Shown in pieces: positions 6,195-9,272 of a stretch of 9,272 nt of DNA. Both the position numbers and the translations under genes were made by a program. The stretch is from NCBI GenBank assembly GCA_900548935.1, contig URMR01000070.1, forward strand, positions 1 through 9,272, read 5' to 3'. Under the pieces are notes generated by a model that made no database searches, was not told the origin of the DNA, and saw only the letters and a list, made by a program, of their open reading frames with translations. The DNA comes from an uncultured Collinsella sp. (GTDB lineage Bacteria > Actinomycetota > Coriobacteriia > Coriobacteriales > Coriobacteriaceae). Each line of letters opens with the position of its first letter. Within the stretch, counting starts at the first letter, position 1.

Positions 6195-6236
6195 AGCCCG
6201 GGCATGACATTGTTGTCATGTCCGGGCTTTTGTGTT
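6195..6236 (+). terminator. Intrinsic terminator between the deformylase-like and bile salt hydrolase genes
   Basis: A 15-bp stem pairs 6195-6209 with 6214-6228, with one G-U wobble (6202 with 6221) and the tetraloop TTGT. The T-rich tail TTTTGTGTTT follows to 6236-6237. It ends the deformylase-like transcript after a 3' region of about 145 bases. It stands 58 bases before the hydrolase start, so it could also limit read-through into that gene. Confidence 0.92.
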
Positions 6237-6284
6237 TAGCGCCTTTTTGTTTGGAGACAATGAAATTAGCAAGAACGTAAAGCT

Positions 6285-6290
6285 AGGAGG
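6285..6290 (+). promoter_or_regulatory. Shine-Dalgarno AGGAGG setting the bile salt hydrolase start
   Basis: A perfect AGGAGG stands four bases before the ATG at 6295. The reading frame is open back to an ATG at 6232, but that one lies in the terminator tail. Only the start at 6295 places Cys at position 2, as the Ntn-hydrolase mechanism requires. I see no clear -10/-35 pair in the 58 bases between terminator and start. Confidence 0.92.
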
Positions 6291-6294
6291 CGTT

Positions 6295-7260
6295 ATGTGT
6301 ACGAGTATTCGATTTACCGATAATTCTGGCCACATGTATCTAGGCCGCAACCTCGACTGGAGCTTTGACTACGGCCAACAGGTTCGCGTGATGCCTCGCG
6401 GGTTCCACATTCCGTATTCGTTTATCGACGATGCGTCGGCAGCACACGCCGTAATCGGCATGTGCATCGATTACGAGAACTATCCCATGTTTTTCGACTG
6501 CGGCAACGATGCGGGTCTGGCTGTGGCGGGTCTCAATTTCCCGGGTTATGCCGAGTATGCCGAGGACCCTGTCGACGGCAAGACCAATATCGCGGCCTAT
6601 GAGTTTCCCCTGTGGGTGGCAGCGACGTTCTCGACGGTCGATGAGGTCGAGGCCGCGCTGCGCGACACGGTGATTGTCGCCAAATCTGCCGGAGAGGGGC
6701 TGGGCGTGTCGCTGCTCCATTGGATTATCGGCGACAGCCAGCGCAGCATCGTGGTCGAGATGATGGCTGACGGCCTGCATGTATACGACGATCCGGTCGA
6801 CACCCTTGCCAATCAGCCCACCTTCCCGTGGCACATGGAAAACCTGCGCACCTATATCACTGCCACAAGCGATTTTCCGCAGACGGCGACATGGCGTGGC
6901 GCCGAGCTCAAGCCCTATGGCGCGGGCGCCGGCATGCGCGGTATTCCGGGTGACTGCTATTCGCCGAGCCGTTTTGTAAAGGCGGCGTACCTCAATGCCA
7001 ATTACCCGCAAAAGGAGAGCGAGGCCGAAAACGTCGTCCGTATGTTCCGCTCGCTCGAGGGCGTGGTGATGATTGAGGGGGCGTCCAGGATGGGCGATGG
7101 CAAGTTCGAGAAGACTATCTACACCGGATGCTTTAGCGCGCGAACGGGCAATTACTATTACTCAACGTATGAGGATCCGTCGATTCGCTACGTGAGCCTG
7201 ATGGATGCCGAGGGTGCGAGCCCCGATAAGCTCGTGGCTCCCGAGCCGCGTCGTTCGTAG
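6295..7260 (+). CDS. bsh: Bile salt hydrolase (choloylglycine hydrolase family, N-terminal-nucleophile type)
   Basis: This cytosolic enzyme of 321 residues cleaves the amide bond of glycine- or taurine-conjugated bile acids (EC 3.5.1.24). After removal of Met1 the new N-terminal Cys2 is the nucleophile. All six active-site residues named for the Clostridium perfringens enzyme (Cys2, Arg18, Asp21, Asn82, Asn175, Arg228) have counterparts: Cys2, Arg18 and Asp21 in GRNLDW, Asn81 in GLNFPGYA, Asn173 in LANQPTFPWH, and Arg226 in SPSRFVKAAY. The Asn at position 81, where penicillin V acylases carry Tyr, is what favours bile salts over penicillin V. Length is normal for the family (about 315-330). 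Glycine versus taurine preference cannot be settled by eye. It is transcribed alone, following a terminator 58 bases upstream and converging on the potassium transporter. No bile transporter is next to it. The role fits a gut bacterium. Confidence 0.93.
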   Translation: MCTSIRFTDNSGHMYLGRNLDWSFDYGQQVRVMPRGFHIPYSFIDDASAAHAVIGMCIDYENYPMFFDCGNDAGLAVAGLNFPGYAEYAEDPVDGKTNIAAYEFPLWVAATFSTVDEVEAALRDTVIVAKSAGEGLGVSLLHWIIGDSQRSIVVEMMADGLHVYDDPVDTLANQPTFPWHMENLRTYITATSDFPQTATWRGAELKPYGAGAGMRGIPGDCYSPSRFVKAAYLNANYPQKESEAENVVRMFRSLEGVVMIEGASRMGDGKFEKTIYTGCFSARTGNYYYSTYEDPSIRYVSLMDAEGASPDKLVAPEPRRS

Positions 7261-7283
7261 CCGTTAGCTTTACTGCAATGCAA

Positions 7284-7319
7284 AGCGGCCCTGCGTCTCT
7301 CGTGAGGTGCAGGGCCGCT
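7284..7319. terminator. Stem-loop between the converging bile salt hydrolase and potassium transporter genes
   Basis: A perfect 11-bp stem pairs 7284-7294 with 7309-7319. Inner pairs (two G-U, then CTC with GAG) bring it to 16 bp closed by the loop TCGT. Flanking T runs are short on both strands (GTCGTTGATTT on plus, TTTGCATT on minus), so as an intrinsic terminator it is weaker than the others. Its place between two gene ends, 23 bases after one stop and 20 before the other, supports the role. Confidence 0.7.
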
Positions 7320-7339
7320 GTCGTTGATTTATGACGTCG

Positions 7340-9272
7340 CTAGAAGTTGGCGTCGTTGAGTTGTTCGCTCTCGAAGCCGTCGAGCTGTTGCTGTTCGGGC
7401 GTATCGGCGACGCTCTCGAGCAACTCGGTGGGATCGACGTTCATGTCCCTACCGGCCTCGTTGCCGTTGACCAAGTCGTCCGAGAAGATGTCGACCTCCA
7501 TTTCCTCGGCCTCTTCGATCTGGATCTCGAGCGGCACCTGGGTGCGCACAAGTTTGACGGCCGGACGCATGCGGGCAAAGAGGGGTACGTACTCGATGAT
7601 GATGGCCGAGTTCTCAAGACCGTACCAGCGTGCCGGGCTTCCGCAGGCGCGGCGGACGGCGTACTTGATGGCCATGACGCGATGGTCATTGCGGTTGATG
7701 TCCGTTTCGGGGGCGAGCATCTTGCGCAGCATGCAAAAGCGGAAGTCGCCCACGTTGCCGCGTGTCTCGTAGATGGAGTAGGTGTGATGTTGCGGCGGCA
7801 GCTCGCCCGATGCCATCAAGTCGCCAACAATCTGGCGCAGGTAGGCGTTGATGCGCTGATTGACCTTAAAGCCTAGGTCCAAGCGCACGCGGAACAAAAA
7901 GTCCGTGCCAAAGGTCTCGACGGAATACTCGTGCGTATAGGGTTCATCGGTAACGTGCACGTTGATGAACCAGTATGCCTTGGCACGCTTGGGATGTTTG
8001 TCCAGGATGGAATAGAGCACGTCGCGGTCGAGTGTGAGCGGATCGGGGCTGTTGGTGAGGAACACCAGATTGTCGGCGAGCACGGGGTAGGTCTCGTCGT
8101 TGCGCAGGCGGTTGAGCTGATCGATGTACTTGGAGACGGGCAGCAGGATCGTCTGCGTGCGCTCGATGGCGGTGCCGCGGCGCCACACATACATAAGGCC
8201 AAACAGCAGCGAGGCCAAGAAGATCATGACGTAACCGCCGTCAAAGAACATGGTGAGGCACGAGGCGAAGAAGCACAGCTCAATGGCGCCGAAGAGCAGG
8301 GCGAAGACACAGGCGCCCAGCTTGTGCTTAAGAATGCCGGCGATATAGCTCGTCAGCAGCGTGGTGGTCATAAGCATGGTCACGGTAATGGCGAGGCCAT
8401 AGGCGCTCTCCATGCGCTCGGAGTTCTGGAACAGCAGCACGATGAAGATACAGCCGACCCACATGATGTTATTGACGAGCGGAATATAGAGCTGGCCCTT
8501 GGTGTCGCTGGGGTAGTGGATGCGCAGGTGCGGCATAAGGTTGAGGCGCGTTGCCTCGGATACCAGTGAGAACGAGCCGGTGATGAGGGCCTGCGAGGCG
8601 ATGATGGCCGCTACGGCCGAAAGCACGATGGCAAAGGGGCGCAGGGGCTCGGGAAGCATCATGTAGAACGGGTTGACGATGTCCATCGCGAGCATCTGGG
8701 GATTGGAGTTGTTGGCGAGCAGCCAAGCGCCCTGGCCCAGATAGTTAAGGATGAGGGCCGCCTTTACGAACGGCCAGGATGCGTAAATGTTAGCCTTGCC
8801 CACGTGACCCATGTCCGAGTAGAGGGCCTCGGCACCGGTTGTCGACAGAAAGACAAAGCCGAGCACCATAATGCCCGAATGGTTGATGGGCGAGAACAGG
8901 AACATAATGCCGCGGATGGGGTTGAGCGCGCGCAAGATGGACAGGTTGCCGAGCATGTTGAACAGACCGGCACCTGCCAGGAACAGGAACCACAGCGTCA
9001 TGAGCGGGCCGAAGAGCTTGCCGATTGACGAGGTGCCGGCGCGCTGCATGGCAAATAGGCCGCAGATAATGATGATTGTGATGATGATGACGTTGGTCTG
9101 GCCGTCGCCCAGCAGCGCATGGCCCCATTCGATGGTGCGCAGACCCTCGATGGCTGTGGTGACCGTGACGGCGGGGGTGAGGATGCCGTCGGCGAGCAGC
9201 GCCGCGCCGCCGATCATGGCGGGAAGGATCAGCCACGGCGCCACTTTGCGCACCAAGCTAAACAGGGCGAAG
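7340..9272 (-). CDS. kup: Kup-type potassium uptake transporter, 5' end beyond the window
   Basis: This is an inner-membrane K+/H+ symporter of the KUP/HAK/KT family. The frame is open through 9272, and the TTG at 9256 is an internal Leu codon; against E. coli Kup about 95 residues are missing, including the first helix with its GDIGTSPLY motif. Numbered from 9256, family marks are a Gly-Gly and Asp23-rich segment before LTPAVTV (Asp23 aligns with E. coli Glu116), AIEGL (35-39), GAEALYSDMGHVGK (141-154), NYLGQGAWLL (171-180), SQALITGSFSL (221-231) and GQLYIPLVN (254-262). Membrane helices end near 358. The cytosolic domain that follows (about 280 residues) is longer than the roughly 195 of E. 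coli. It ends in an acidic tail: 576-638 holds 20 Asp/Glu and a single Arg. Domain 390-575 resembles the soluble part of Lactobacillales-type Kup proteins. The gene ends at 7340 and converges on bsh. Confidence 0.93.
   Translation of the reverse strand, partial: FALFSLVRKVAPWLILPAMIGGAALLADGILTPAVTVTTAIEGLRTIEWGHALLGDGQTNVIIITIIIICGLFAMQRAGTSSIGKLFGPLMTLWFLFLAGAGLFNMLGNLSILRALNPIRGIMFLFSPINHSGIMVLGFVFLSTTGAEALYSDMGHVGKANIYASWPFVKAALILNYLGQGAWLLANNSNPQMLAMDIVNPFYMMLPEPLRPFAIVLSAVAAIIASQALITGSFSLVSEATRLNLMPHLRIHYPSDTKGQLYIPLVNNIMWVGCIFIVLLFQNSERMESAYGLAITVTMLMTTTLLTSYIAGILKHKLGACVFALLFGAIELCFFASCLTMFFDGGYVMIFLASLLFGLMYVWRRGTAIERTQTILLPVSKYIDQLNRLRNDETYPVLADNLVFLTNSPDPLTLDRDVLYSILDKHPKRAKAYWFINVHVTDEPYTHEYSVETFGTDFLFRVRLDLGFKVNQRINAYLRQIVGDLMASGELPPQHHTYSIYETRGNVGDFRFCMLRKMLAPETDINRNDHRVMAIKYAVRRACGSPARWYGLENSAIIIEYVPLFARMRPAVKLVRTQVPLEIQIEEAEEMEVDIFSDDLVNGNEAGRDMNVDPTELLESVADTPEQQQLDGFESEQLNDANF

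Noticed and set aside
7931..8569. A 212-codon plus-strand frame opposite kup.
   Set aside because: It is a shadow of conserved Kup sequence, with no start signals and a biased charged composition.

Overview
This window is a GC-rich stretch of bacterial chromosome with seven protein-coding genes, two of them cut by the window edges. There are no RNA genes, insertion sequences or CRISPR arrays that I can see. Three things suggest a gut actinobacterium of the class Coriobacteriia, with Collinsella as my best guess. They are the GC-rich codon use, a bile salt hydrolase with a full active site, and a surface protein ending in an LAxTG-type sorting signal as used by actinobacterial class E sortases. 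The genus is an inference from general familiarity, not from a marker gene.

Layout from left to right. (1) The C-terminal nine tenths of a UraA-type uracil permease on the plus strand converges on (2) a minus-strand alpha/beta-hydrolase of the putative esterase family, and the two share a hairpin terminator. (3) A minus-strand gene encodes a 589-residue secreted beta-solenoid surface protein with an LAATG sorting signal. (4) A minus-strand AzgA-type purine (hypoxanthine/guanine/adenine) permease follows. (5) Divergent from it is a 139-residue peptide-deformylase-like protein whose HExxH catalytic glutamate is replaced by methionine. (6) Next, on the plus strand, is a choloylglycine hydrolase (bile salt hydrolase) with all six diagnostic active-site residues. 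(7) It converges on a minus-strand Kup-type potassium transporter with a long acidic C-terminal tail, whose N-terminus lies beyond the right edge.

Almost every gene looks like its own transcription unit. I find five stem-loops that work as, or resemble, intrinsic terminators, and most lie between neighbouring genes. No gap exceeds 300 bases. Two of the seven genes salvage nucleobases (uracil and purines) and two others concern the gut surface or bile environment, but nothing shows the genes forming one pathway.

The parts most worth a second look are the deformylase-like protein with the altered catalytic centre and the 109-bp imperfect inverted repeat whose left end contains that gene's stop codon. 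The mismatches in the repeat become G-U pairs on the minus strand, so it could be a folded RNA or a small palindromic repeat element. I did not find a convincing new multi-gene defence or biosynthetic system.
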